From positions 1 to 13,400 of the forward strand of contig JAFQKZ010000018.1 of the NCBI GenBank assembly GCA_017414725.1: 13,400 bases of DNA, read 5' to 3'. Shown here one piece after another: positions 1 through 6,709 of the stretch; position 1 is the first letter of the stretch, and every line of letters begins with the position of its first letter. Position numbers and translations under genes: made by a program. Source of the stretch: Clostridia bacterium. GTDB taxonomy: Bacteria > Bacillota > Clostridia > Oscillospirales > Acutalibacteraceae. A model generated the notes under the pieces. That model worked only from the letters and a program-made list of their open reading frames with translations, was not told where the DNA came from and did not search any database.

Positions 1-12
1 CTCTCGGCCTGA

Positions 13-153
13 TTATGGTTCGCTCTGTGCAGTGAAAACAGGTGCTTTCCTGTGTCTTTTTTGCTTTTTGACTCGGGTTGCTTCCTCTGCTCTTTTTTGT
101 CTCCATTTATGCGGTCTTGCCTTAATTTCTGTAATTTTTGTTCGTTCAACCAT
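13..153 (-). CDS. small highly basic protein of unknown function, 46 aa
   Basis: I do not recognise this protein. It is 46 residues long from the ATG at 153, and 15 of the 46 are Lys or Arg (basic runs such as KKQKRHRK at 29-36). It has no Cys, no membrane segment and no signal peptide, so a nucleic-acid-binding role is possible but unproven. Three signals support a real gene: a near-consensus promoter (TTGACT, 17-base spacer, TATAAT) ends about 60 bases upstream, the sequence AAGGGGT lies 14 bases before the ATG (somewhat long spacing), and the codons look ordinary for this genome. An in-frame ATG at 201 would lie only a few bases from the predicted transcript start, so I prefer 153. It is divergent from the rplU operon and ends just inside the left edge. 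It could also be a chance ORF on a short leader or small RNA. Confidence 0.45.
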   Translation of the reverse strand: MVERTKITEIKARPHKWRQKRAEEATRVKKQKRHRKAPVFTAQSEP

Positions 154-212
154 ATTGTTTAGAATTACCCCTTGGGAATAAAATATGAAACATGATATCA
201 AGTTACGACAAA

Positions 213-241
213 ATTATACACAATTCGTGATTATTAGTCAA
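213..241 (-). promoter_or_regulatory. near-consensus sigma-A promoter, leftward
   Basis: On the minus strand, -35 TTGACT (236-241) and -10 TATAAT (213-218) are separated by exactly 17 bases. Predicted transcription begins near 206 and runs toward the small basic ORF at 13-153. It is the best promoter match I found in the window. The small ORF is the only candidate product inside the window, though the transcript could continue past the left edge. Confidence 0.7.
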
Positions 242-254
242 TTTTGAGCAGCAG

Positions 255-274
255 TTAGAGCGAAAACGCTCTAA
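255..274. repeat. perfect inverted repeat, 8-bp arms, AAAA loop
   Basis: TTAGAGCG, then AAAA, then CGCTCTAA, is a perfect palindromic hairpin. No T-tract follows the stem on either strand, so it is a poor intrinsic terminator. It starts 13 bases upstream of the -35 box of the leftward promoter at 213-241, roughly -49 to -68 relative to its predicted start. That placement suits a protein-binding site. It could equally be a stem left from an older terminator or element end. Confidence 0.5.
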
Positions 275-529
275 AAAATTGAAAAGAGTAAGTATATCTC
301 TGAGCGTTCCGCGAGAAGAACCAAAATGAATAGTTATACTAAAAAAGATAAAAACAGGCACAATATTCGAGATGCTTAAAACAAAGCATGTATAGAAATA
401 GCTTATTAAAATAAAAAGCAAAAATTGAAAGAAACATCTAAATTCACAATAAAAGTAGGAATTCTTCGTCATAGAACATCACAACTTCTAGTATTTATAA
501 TATCTTAATTCAACAGCATATTTGAAATA
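275..529. other. intergenic region, no supported gene
   Basis: This is AT-rich sequence between the divergent small basic ORF and the rplU promoter. A Phe-rich minus-strand open frame (203-472) and a 17-codon plus-strand frame starting at 326 both lack a ribosome binding site and resemble no family I know. I see no repeat, tRNA or mobile-element end here. Confidence 0.5.
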
Positions 530-559
530 TTGACTTTTTTTAATAATTTATGATAGAAT
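530..559 (+). promoter_or_regulatory. promoter of the rplU-prp-rpmA operon
   Basis: TTGACT (530-535) is followed after 18 bases by TAGAAT (554-559). A TG at 551-552 gives an extended -10 (TGaTAGAAT). The predicted start near 566-568 coincides with the beginning of the structured leader, so the two predictions support each other. Confidence 0.7.
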
Positions 560-566
560 ATTAAAA

Positions 567-651
567 CCGCATGTTGCTGGTTCCGAAGAAGATTAACACC
601 CTCACCTGTTCCAACAGCGAGATATTACGAAAGTAGGTGCGTAGAGCAAAT
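567..651 (+). ncRNA. L21-leader-like 5' UTR of rplU
   Basis: This 85-base leader sits between the promoter and the rplU ATG. Possible helices include GCUG(G)UU at 576-582 with AACAGC at 613-618, CACCU at 603-607 with AGGUG at 635-639, and CGCAU at 568-572 with GUGCG at 637-641. The last two are mutually exclusive, and both cover the only ribosome binding site of rplU (AGGTG, 635-639). Firmicutes are known to carry an L21 leader motif upstream of rplU-prp-rpmA, thought to mediate feedback by the ribosomal protein. Position and base pairing fit that family. I have not matched it to the consensus model. Confidence 0.6.
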
Positions 652-960
652 ATGTACGCAGTTATAAAAACCGGCGGAAAACAATACAAAGTAAGTACCG
701 GAGATGTTATTTACGTTGAAAAGCTGGACGTTTCTGAGAATTCCGAAGTGAATTTTGAAGTAGTCGCCGGAAAAGATGATAATGGATTTTATGTAGGAAA
801 TCCGGTTCTAACCACAGCGAAAGTTTCCGGAAAAGTTATCAAAAACGGCAAAAGTAAAAAAATAACAGTTTTCACTTATAAACCCAAAAAAAGCTGCAAA
901 CGCAAAATGGGTCATAGACAGTACTATTCAAAAGTACAGATCGAAAATATTAGTTTTTAA
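652..960 (+). CDS. rplU: 50S ribosomal protein L21 (bL21)
   Basis: Large-subunit ribosomal protein that contacts 23S rRNA. At 102 residues it has the usual family length. It opens with the canonical MYAVIKTGGKQYKV, and its C-terminal half has the typical basic region with Lys/Arg-rich FTYKPKKSCKRKMGHRQ and YYSKVQIE. I chose the ATG at 652. An in-frame GTG at 637 would add five residues absent from the family and would sit inside the Shine-Dalgarno sequence AGGTG (635-639). It is the first gene of a three-gene operon with prp and rpmA, preceded by its own promoter and a structured leader that can mask the ribosome binding site. That suggests feedback control of translation. Identification is secure. 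Confidence 0.98.
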   Translation: MYAVIKTGGKQYKVSTGDVIYVEKLDVSENSEVNFEVVAGKDDNGFYVGNPVLTTAKVSGKVIKNGKSKKITVFTYKPKKSCKRKMGHRQYYSKVQIENISF

Positions 961-976
961 TGTTTAATTTGTAATC

Positions 977-1306
977 ATGATAAAAATAGATTTTTTAGTT
1001 ACAAGATCAGGAGAACTAGTTGGATTCGAAATTTCAGGTCACGCAAATTACGCTAATCACGGGAAAGATATAATTTGTGCAGCGGTTTCGTCTACAGCAT
1101 ATATGACTATAAATTCAATATCTGAAATACTTAAAATTGATGCCGAAATACAAATCAACGAAAAGCACGGATATATGTATTTAAGCGTACCATTTACGGA
1201 CATCAAGGTTTGCGAATTGATTTTGAAAAGCTTCAAAACACACATGTTACTGATGGAAGAATCGTATCCTGACAATATCGAAGTGAATTACGTGGAGGTG
1301 GAGTAA
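977..1306 (+). CDS. prp: ribosomal-processing cysteine protease Prp (YsxB family)
   Basis: This protease removes the N-terminal extension of ribosomal protein L27, an essential step in Firmicutes whose L27 is extended. The 109-residue protein has the family's catalytic pair in the expected place: His22 in SGHANYA and Cys34 in DIICAAVS, the same numbering as in the Staphylococcus aureus enzyme. This also supports the ATG at 977. It lies between rplU (16-base gap) and rpmA, and its TAA overlaps the rpmA ATG by one base (TAATG), which implies translational coupling to its own substrate. No Shine-Dalgarno sequence is visible before its ATG, so it is probably translated less than the two ribosomal proteins, perhaps by reinitiation after rplU. 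Older annotations call this family DUF464 or YsxB. Confidence 0.95.
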   Translation: MIKIDFLVTRSGELVGFEISGHANYANHGKDIICAAVSSTAYMTINSISEILKIDAEIQINEKHGYMYLSVPFTDIKVCELILKSFKTHMLLMEESYPDNIEVNYVEVE

Positions 1307-1581
1307 TGATTTTCGAACTTAGACTACAGCTTTTCGCCCACAAAAAAGGTATGGGTTCAACCAGAAATGGTCGTGACTCAGAGTCCAAAAGATTAGGAGT
1401 CAAGCGTTCTGACGGACAAGAAGTCCTAGCCGGAAATATTTTGGTCAAACAAAGGGGCACTAAAATTCACCCCGGTAACAATGTTGGCCGTGGCAAAGAC
1501 GACAGTTTGTTTGCTTTGATAGACGGCAAAGTGAAATTTGAGCGTCTTGGACGCGATCGCAAACGCGTAAGTGTTTATTAA
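1306..1581 (+). CDS. rpmA: 50S ribosomal protein L27 (bL27), with Prp-cleaved extension
   Basis: Ribosomal protein whose N-terminus reaches toward the peptidyl-transferase centre. The 91-residue product has the family core: [20 protein letters not shown] near the start, then [15 protein letters not shown] and [15 protein letters not shown]. It begins with the extension [10 protein letters not shown] before AHKKG. By analogy with the S. aureus site (LNLQFF before A), cleavage is expected between Phe10 and Ala11. The ATG overlaps the prp stop by one base and has an excellent ribosome binding site (GGAGGTG, 1294-1300, 5-base spacing) inside the end of prp. It is the last gene of the operon. The GTPase gene obg, which often follows rpmA, is absent here and a terminator follows instead. 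Confidence 0.98.
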   Translation: MIFELRLQLFAHKKGMGSTRNGRDSESKRLGVKRSDGQEVLAGNILVKQRGTKIHPGNNVGRGKDDSLFALIDGKVKFERLGRDRKRVSVY

Positions 1582-1607
1582 TTAGCCATAAACTTTATAT
1601 TAAAAAT

Positions 1608-1653
1608 CAATAGTATGAGAGTAAAGTCAGCATACTATTGGTTTTGTTTTGCT
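1608..1653. terminator. bidirectional intrinsic terminator between convergent units
   Basis: The perfect 10-bp arms CAATAGTATG (1608-1617) and CATACTATTG (1631-1640) are separated by 13 bases. On the plus strand the stem is followed by GTTTTGTTTTG, ending the rplU-prp-rpmA operon. On the minus strand it is followed by ATTTTTAAT, ending the GNAT gene whose stop codon lies 17 bases away. The stem is AT-rich, so efficiency may be moderate. Confidence 0.85.
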
Positions 1654-1657
1654 ATTT

Positions 1658-2566
1658 TCATTCAAATGCAATACCTAGATACGGAAACTTCTTTTGCTTT
1701 TGAGCTTTTCTAGCCAACTCTTCAGTTTTCTGATTCAAACACAAAATCATCGAATTATAATATAATTTATGTTTGTTTTTATCTAAATTATCTAAAAATG
1801 TACTATCTGGATGCGTTTCTATTGTATAAGTTTCAAAATCAGGGAACTTGTCATAAACTTCTCGTAACAACTCTTTTGTTTTCGAACACTCGCATGTAAA
1901 GTCCAAAAGTTTTAGTTCTGGAAGAACGTTGCACGTGCAATATACATGATTATTTTCAAAAGTTACTGCCCCACCATCAGCACATTCATATAAATCCGAC
2001 AAAAAATTTAAGTATTTTAGATTATATTTAACATAATTTTTGCTATTATAAAACTCGTTTCTAGATTTTTCTAAACATGAAAAATCGATTTCTTGGTTTT
2101 TATTTAAATTTTGTTTTGAATTAGATATATAATCAGTTAACTCTTGGTTGGATAAAGAAAATTGCTTAGACTTAAAAAAATCCCAATATCCAAATTTACT
2201 GTAAAATCTTTTCAGTTTTGGACGCGCGGGTCTCAAGCAAAGACAATCATAGTTATTTTGCACAAATCTACCCTGGGCAAATCTCAATAAATTAGACATA
2301 TATCCCTGTTTTCGATGTTCAGGAAGCGTACACGCACCATAAATATATCCTGACTTCAGAGAAATATTGTCAAGAATAACTTCAATAGGTATAACATGAA
2401 GTGCGGAAACTATCTTATTTTCTTTAACACAAATATAACAATTATTTAAATCAAGCCCGTTTCCAAAAATAAATTCAACAAACCATCTCGGATTTCCAAA
2501 GCAAGTACACATCAAGTCAATCAATTCATCAGACATACTGTCGCTAGCACACAAATAATCTTCCAA
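1658..2566 (-). CDS. GNAT-family N-acetyltransferase, substrate unknown
   Basis: Predicted acetyl-CoA-dependent acetyltransferase of 302 residues. The N-terminal half carries the GNAT fold: a beta-strand and acetyl-CoA loop at about 74-95 (YIYGACTLPEHRKQGYMSNL, with the RKQGYM pyrophosphate-binding turn at 85-90), then FYSKFGYWDF at 121-130. The second half, about 140-302, is a less conserved C-terminal region seen in longer two-part GNAT proteins, so size alone separates it from RimI. I chose the TTG at 2566 because GGAGGG lies six bases before it. An in-frame ATG at 2584 has no such site and would lie about 7 bases from the transcript start implied by a TATAAT at 2598-2603. It is 89 bases downstream of tsaD and could be the end of the long operon or a separate gene. 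The substrate cannot be read from sequence. Confidence 0.85.
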   Translation of the reverse strand: MEDYLCASDSMSDELIDLMCTCFGNPRWFVEFIFGNGLDLNNCYICVKENKIVSALHVIPIEVILDNISLKSGYIYGACTLPEHRKQGYMSNLLRFAQGRFVQNNYDCLCLRPARPKLKRFYSKFGYWDFFKSKQFSLSNQELTDYISNSKQNLNKNQEIDFSCLEKSRNEFYNSKNYVKYNLKYLNFLSDLYECADGGAVTFENNHVYCTCNVLPELKLLDFTCECSKTKELLREVYDKFPDFETYTIETHPDSTFLDNLDKNKHKLYYNSMILCLNQKTEELARKAQKQKKFPYLGIAFE

Positions 2567-2572
2567 AGCAAT

Positions 2573-2578
2573 CCCTCC
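2573..2578 (-). promoter_or_regulatory. ribosome binding site that sets a TTG start for the GNAT gene
   Basis: GGAGGG on the minus strand lies six bases before the TTG at 2564-2566. The upstream in-frame ATG at 2582-2584 lies before this site and lacks its own, so the TTG is the better start. Confidence 0.7.
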
Positions 2579-2597
2579 AACCATACTTTTTTAACAA

Positions 2598-2603
2598 ATT
2601 ATA
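2598..2603 (-). promoter_or_regulatory. possible -10 box for the GNAT gene
   Basis: A perfect TATAAT lies on the minus strand in the 89-base gap after tsaD, but I see no acceptable -35 at 16-18 bases and no TGn extension. The gap is AT-rich enough for this to occur by chance. It leaves open whether the GNAT gene has its own promoter. Confidence 0.3.
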
Positions 2604-2655
2604 CTATATTTTTTGGTAAAAAATAATAAAATTCGAGAGAAATTATCCTTAAAAA

Positions 2656-3666
2656 TTACAAAGATTCACTAGAAATTGCGTTTAAATCCAGACTTGCAAA
2701 ATTGTTTTTTTGATATTCATAAAAAGCCTGTGATGCCACCATTACAGCATTGTCTCCGCAAAACTCTAATATAGGTTTAAACAGTTGCCAATTTTTATTT
2801 AAACAAATTTTCTCTAATTCTCGCCTTAATAACAAATTTGCAGACACCCCACCGGCTATTGCGAGCTTTTTATAATTATTTTTTTCGGCGAATTGAACAA
2901 AATTTGATATTAAATATTCAACAACATGCCGCCTAAAAGAAGCTGCCATATCTTCCGTGTTAATCATTTCTTGTTTTTGGTTTAAATTATTTATAATATT
3001 TATCATAGCCGTTTTTAATCCAGAAAAGCTAAAATCATAAGTATTTTCAAATTTTAATGGAATTGGCAATTTCACTCTTCCGGGATTACCATTTTCTGCC
3101 AATTTATCCAAATGCACTCCTCCAGGATGATCCAAACCAAGTTTTCGACCAATCTTGTCAAATGCTTCTCCAACTGAATCATCACGAGTTCTTGAAATTA
3201 TTTTAACATCAGCATAACCCAAAACTTCTAAAATATATGTGTGGCCACCTGAAACCACTAAGCACAAAAACGGAGGTTCCAGTTCTGGATACGTGAGATA
3301 AAGCGCGGCAACATGGGCTTTCACGTGGTGGACTGGAACGATTGGCAGACCTGTTGCGATAGAAAGTCCCTTGACAAAATTCACTCCGACAAGCAACGAC
3401 CCGACAAGTCCCGGCCCGTACGTAACCGCCAAACCGTCAAGTTCGTTGAATTTTATTTTACTTTTGTTTAATAATATTTTAACTAAATTCGCTATTGACT
3501 CGATGTGATTTCGCGATGCTATTTCAGGGACCACGCCACCAAAAATTTTATGCTTTTCGACTTGTGAAAACGTTTCGCAACCCTGGACTTTTCGGCCATT
3601 TTCGACTATCGCGACGCTTGTGTCGTCACACGAAGACTCAACAGCAAGTATTTTTATTAAATTCAT
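2656..3666 (-). CDS. tsaD: tRNA N6-adenosine threonylcarbamoyltransferase TsaD
   Basis: Transfers the threonylcarbamoyl group from threonylcarbamoyl-AMP to A37 of tRNAs that read ANN codons (t6A), working in bacteria with TsaB and TsaE. The 336-residue length is normal. Family features run from ILAVESSCDDTSVAI at 6-20 through the iron-binding HxxxH in VHHVKAH (His114 and His118), the nucleotide-binding VVSGGHT at 137-143 and FSFSGLKTA at 212-220. AGGVSANLLLR (271-281) and the metal-ligand Asp305 in FCGDNAV follow. The start is ATG, with AGGGA eleven bases upstream. It follows rimI after 32 bases, a common pairing, but the usual partners tsaE and tsaB are not in this window. Older names are Gcp and YgjD. 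Confidence 0.97.
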   Translation of the reverse strand: MNLIKILAVESSCDDTSVAIVENGRKVQGCETFSQVEKHKIFGGVVPEIASRNHIESIANLVKILLNKSKIKFNELDGLAVTYGPGLVGSLLVGVNFVKGLSIATGLPIVPVHHVKAHVAALYLTYPELEPPFLCLVVSGGHTYILEVLGYADVKIISRTRDDSVGEAFDKIGRKLGLDHPGGVHLDKLAENGNPGRVKLPIPLKFENTYDFSFSGLKTAMINIINNLNQKQEMINTEDMAASFRRHVVEYLISNFVQFAEKNNYKKLAIAGGVSANLLLRRELEKICLNKNWQLFKPILEFCGDNAVMVASQAFYEYQKNNFASLDLNAISSESL

Positions 3667-3698
3667 GTTAAATCACATCCCTAAAACTGTGCTTTATA

Positions 3699-4157
3699 TT
3701 AATTATTATTTAAAAATCGAGTCATTATATATGCGTTTTCTGTTGGGTTTGTGTAAAAATTCTTTCTGATACCAACACATTCAAAATCATGTTTTTTGTA
3801 CAAATTGACAGCTTTAATATTAGATTCACGCACTTCTAAAGTTAATATCTCTAAATTCATTTTTTGTGAATATTGAATAATTTTATTGATAATATTTGTC
3901 GCAATCCCCATATTTCTGTAATCTTCATGTACAACAATATTACAGATATACCCCTCAGGTTTAACCACATACATGCTGGCATATGCAACTACTTTAAGAC
4001 CGGTTTTTGCACATACAAAACAATAATTTTCTTTATTCAAAGATTTTTTTAGTGATATTTCCGACCACGGCTCTGAAAAATACATATTCTCCAGTTTAGC
4101 GATTTGCGAGATATCGCTCTCAGCAACAGGACATATTCGAATATCAAGTTTTTGCAT
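3699..4157 (-). CDS. rimI: ribosomal protein S18-alanine N-acetyltransferase RimI
   Basis: GNAT enzyme that acetylates the N-terminal Ala of ribosomal protein S18. The 152 residues cover the whole family fold: the RimI signature FSEPWS at 27-32, the acetyl-CoA loop after ICNIVVHEDY (RNMGIA, 81-86), LEVRESNIKAVNLY at 107-120 with the likely catalytic pair Glu108 and Tyr120 (matching Glu103/Tyr115 of Salmonella RimI), and FYTNPTENAYIM near the end. I chose the ATG at 4157. A TTG at 4181 would lengthen the overlap and add residues unlike the family. The gene starts inside the last codons of polA (14-base overlap in another frame), with only a weak GGAAAG ahead of it, so translation is probably coupled to polA. 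In other bacteria rimI sits with tsaB/tsaD, and here tsaD follows directly. Confidence 0.93.
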   Translation of the reverse strand: MQKLDIRICPVAESDISQIAKLENMYFSEPWSEISLKKSLNKENYCFVCAKTGLKVVAYASMYVVKPEGYICNIVVHEDYRNMGIATNIINKIIQYSQKMNLEILTLEVRESNIKAVNLYKKHDFECVGIRKNFYTNPTENAYIMTRFLNNN

Positions 4158-6699
4158 CAAACCAAGTCTTTCCAACGCCAATATTCACTTCTAAAGGAAC
4201 ACACAATTTAACAGCGTTTTCCATTTCGAATTTTAACATATTCTTAACCTCGTCAAGTTCACTTTCATGGGTTTCAACTATTAACTCGTCATGAACTTGC
4301 AGAATTAACCTAGATTTTTTGTTTTTTAACTTTTTGTTAACATTTATCATTGCAATTTTAATAATATCAGCCGCCGTTCCTTGAATAGGCATGTTCCGTG
4401 CAATTCTTTCACCTGACGACCTGAGCATAAAATTGCTAGAATTTAATTCCGGTAAATATCTTCTTCTACCAAATAAAGTTTCTACAAAGCCATTATTTTT
4501 GGCACTTTCCACTAAATTTTTCATATATTTTTCAATACCCTGATAATGATTCAAGTATCTGTCAATATATTTTTGTGCATCATAAACGCTTATTTTCAAA
4601 TCTTGACTCAGCGAAAACGCACTCATACCATATAAAATTCCAAAATTAACAGCTTTTGCCCTGAATCTCATCTCAGAATTAACAAAATTTATAGGAATAT
4701 TTAATATTTGTGATGCAGTAATAGCATGGATATCATTGTGATTATTAAACGCCTCAATCATATTCACATCATTAGACATATGTGCCAAAACTCTGAGCTC
4801 AATCTGAGAATAATCAGCGTCTATTAACAAAAATCCTGGGCTGGCATGGAAAAAATTTCTAAAAACTGCCCCTCTTTGAGTTCGAATTGGTATATTTTGC
4901 AGGTTTGGTTCTGATGAACTAATACGTCCTGTGCGTGTCTCAACTTGACTGAAATTCGTATGTATGCGCCCTTCAGGGGTAATCATTTTAACCATAGCTT
5001 CACAATAAGTTGATTTTAACTTAAAAATTTCTCTATATTCTAATATCAAATCAACTATTTCATGATGATTTCTTAATTTTTCTAGAACCTGCGCGTTAGT
5101 TGAATACCCACTTTTAGTTTTTTTACCGGCAGGCAAACCTAATTTTTCAAATAAAACTACGCCCAATTGCTTCGGAGAGTTAATATTAAACTCCATCCCA
5201 CTTATATTATAAATACTATTTTTAAGATTTTCTAACTCAAAGTTAAGCTCTTTTTCGTGTTTTAATAAACCTTCTTTATCAACCAAAAAACCAATATTTT
5301 CCATATCTGCTAACACAAAAGCTAATTCGTGCTCCATATTTAACAGCTCGATTTGATTATTATCCCTTATTTTTTTGTTCAATATGTTATAAATTTCGGG
5401 TAAAAAATATAAATTTTTGGCTATTTTATCGTCACTTGACACAACGCACGTATCTATTTGGCAAAAATCACAGATTTTGTCAATATCATATGATTTTTCA
5501 GATGGGTCTAAAATATACGACGCCAACATTATATCAAATATTTCGCCATGCATATTTATGTTAAATTTATTCAATGTTTTCTTTAACTTTTTAATATCAC
5601 ACGTTATTTTTTTAGATTCATTTATTATAAGTTCTAAAACTTCAGCAAAATCAACATAATTTGAGTCTAAAAAATAAATATTTTCGTCTATTTTGATGTA
5701 TAATCTCTTTATAATATCTTGATCGTATTCTACCAAAAAATAAATTTCATTTAGTTTGTTTAAAATATTTTCATAATTTTCATTTAATATATCTTCGAGA
5801 TTTTTTGGGATTATTTTTTTATCTGAATTTTGGTTTAAATTCAAAGACTCTATAAACGAAAAAAATTCAAGTTCTGTCAAGATATTTTTAGTTAAACTTA
5901 CATTCATTTTACGTGGTATGTAATCGTTTTCGTCTATTTCTATAGGTATATTTTTGTTTATTTTTCCTAGTTTGTAACTTAAATATGCGCTGTTTTTGTC
6001 TAAAACTAATTTTTGGCGCACACTTTCTTTTATGTCAATACTATCAATATTTTCATAAATATAGTCTAAATTATGGAACTTTTGCACAAGTTCACGTGCT
6101 GTCTTTTCTCCAATCCCCTTGACACCCGGAATATTATCAGAAGTATCACCTTGAAGTGCCTTTATATCTATTAAATTTTCAGGATTTATACCATATTCTT
6201 CGCGAATTTTGTCTATATTATACAAAATAGATTCAGATTTTCCGGATTTTGTAGTCGCTATGCGAACATTAACTTTATCAGATACTAACTGTAAACTATC
6301 TCGATCTCCTGTCGCAAGCACACATTCATATCCGTTTTGTTGACAAAAATTAGCAAAAGTGCCCAAAATATCATCTGCTTCGTAACCCTCACAAGTCACG
6401 ATTTTGTACCCCATGGCTGATAATAATTCTTTTAAAATTGATAATTGGCTAGCAAGCTCATCCGGCATTTTTTTGCGTGTTGCTTTGTAATTTTCGTATA
6501 ACTCGTGTCTAAAAGTTTTTTTAGGCAAATCAAATGCAATCGTAATATAATCCGGTTCTATTTCTTTTTTTAACTTAAAAAAAGTCGACAAAAAGCCATA
6601 AATACCGTTAGTCATCTGCCCCTGCTTGTTCGAAAGCATATGAATTCCGTAAAATGCACGATTCAATATGCTATTTCCGTCTAAGACTAAAAATTTCAC
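4144..6699 (-). CDS. polA: DNA polymerase I
   Basis: Repair and primer-removal polymerase of 851 residues. An N-terminal 5'-3' nuclease (about 1-290) is complete: LDGNS at 6-10, CEGYEADDILGT, ATGDRDSL and LQGDTSDNIPGVKGIGEKTA at 182-201. The middle domain (about 300-450) resembles the 3'-5' exonuclease, but where E. coli has the DTE metal site this protein reads FLVEYDQD, and the late YxxxD motif is not recognisable. Only FDIMLASYIL at 388-397 keeps an acidic residue. Proofreading is therefore probably lost, as in Bacillus enzymes. The polymerase domain is intact, with motif A DADYSQIELR (catalytic Asp629), O-helix Arg678, Lys682, Phe686, Tyr690, and motif C QVHDE (Asp804). The start is GTG, with AGGGG ten bases upstream. 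It follows yebC by 45 bases and overlaps rimI by 14. Confidence 0.98.
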   Translation of the reverse strand: MKFLVLDGNSILNRAFYGIHMLSNKQGQMTNGIYGFLSTFFKLKKEIEPDYITIAFDLPKKTFRHELYENYKATRKKMPDELASQLSILKELLSAMGYKIVTCEGYEADDILGTFANFCQQNGYECVLATGDRDSLQLVSDKVNVRIATTKSGKSESILYNIDKIREEYGINPENLIDIKALQGDTSDNIPGVKGIGEKTARELVQKFHNLDYIYENIDSIDIKESVRQKLVLDKNSAYLSYKLGKINKNIPIEIDENDYIPRKMNVSLTKNILTELEFFSFIESLNLNQNSDKKIIPKNLEDILNENYENILNKLNEIYFLVEYDQDIIKRLYIKIDENIYFLDSNYVDFAEVLELIINESKKITCDIKKLKKTLNKFNINMHGEIFDIMLASYILDPSEKSYDIDKICDFCQIDTCVVSSDDKIAKNLYFLPEIYNILNKKIRDNNQIELLNMEHELAFVLADMENIGFLVDKEGLLKHEKELNFELENLKNSIYNISGMEFNINSPKQLGVVLFEKLGLPAGKKTKSGYSTNAQVLEKLRNHHEIVDLILEYREIFKLKSTYCEAMVKMITPEGRIHTNFSQVETRTGRISSSEPNLQNIPIRTQRGAVFRNFFHASPGFLLIDADYSQIELRVLAHMSNDVNMIEAFNNHNDIHAITASQILNIPINFVNSEMRFRAKAVNFGILYGMSAFSLSQDLKISVYDAQKYIDRYLNHYQGIEKYMKNLVESAKNNGFVETLFGRRRYLPELNSSNFMLRSSGERIARNMPIQGTAADIIKIAMINVNKKLKNKKSRLILQVHDELIVETHESELDEVKNMLKFEMENAVKLCVPLEVNIGVGKTWFDAKT

Positions 6700-6709
6700 A
6701 GTATTTTAA

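Noticed and set aside
326..379. 17-codon plus-strand frame starting at ATG 326
   Set aside because: It has no Shine-Dalgarno sequence, no promoter in register and no recognisable content; it is too short to support.
203..472. 89-codon Phe-rich minus-strand frame upstream of rplU
   Set aside because: It has no ribosome binding site before its ATG, its composition is what an A-rich plus strand gives in reverse, and it spans both the palindrome and the -10/-35 region of the leftward promoter.
606..617. CTGTT-CC-AACAG hairpin in the rplU leader
   Set aside because: A two-base loop is sterically unlikely; the same bases fit better in the longer-range pairings described for the leader.
637..651. 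GTG at 637 as the start of rplU
   Set aside because: It lies inside the ribosome binding site used by the ATG at 652 and adds residues not found in L21, which begins MYAVIKTGGKQ.
2585..2655. T-rich stretch after tsaD as a terminator
   Set aside because: The only stem is TTTTTT-ACC-AAAAAA, with no GC pairs, so it cannot be called an intrinsic terminator.
4158..4181. TTG at 4181 as the start of rimI
   Set aside because: It would extend the overlap with polA to 38 bases and add eight residues unlike the family; the ATG at 4157 fits the RimI N-terminus.
5417..5659. 80-codon plus-strand frame opposite polA
   Set aside because: Antisense shadow of the degenerate exonuclease domain, with no translation signals.
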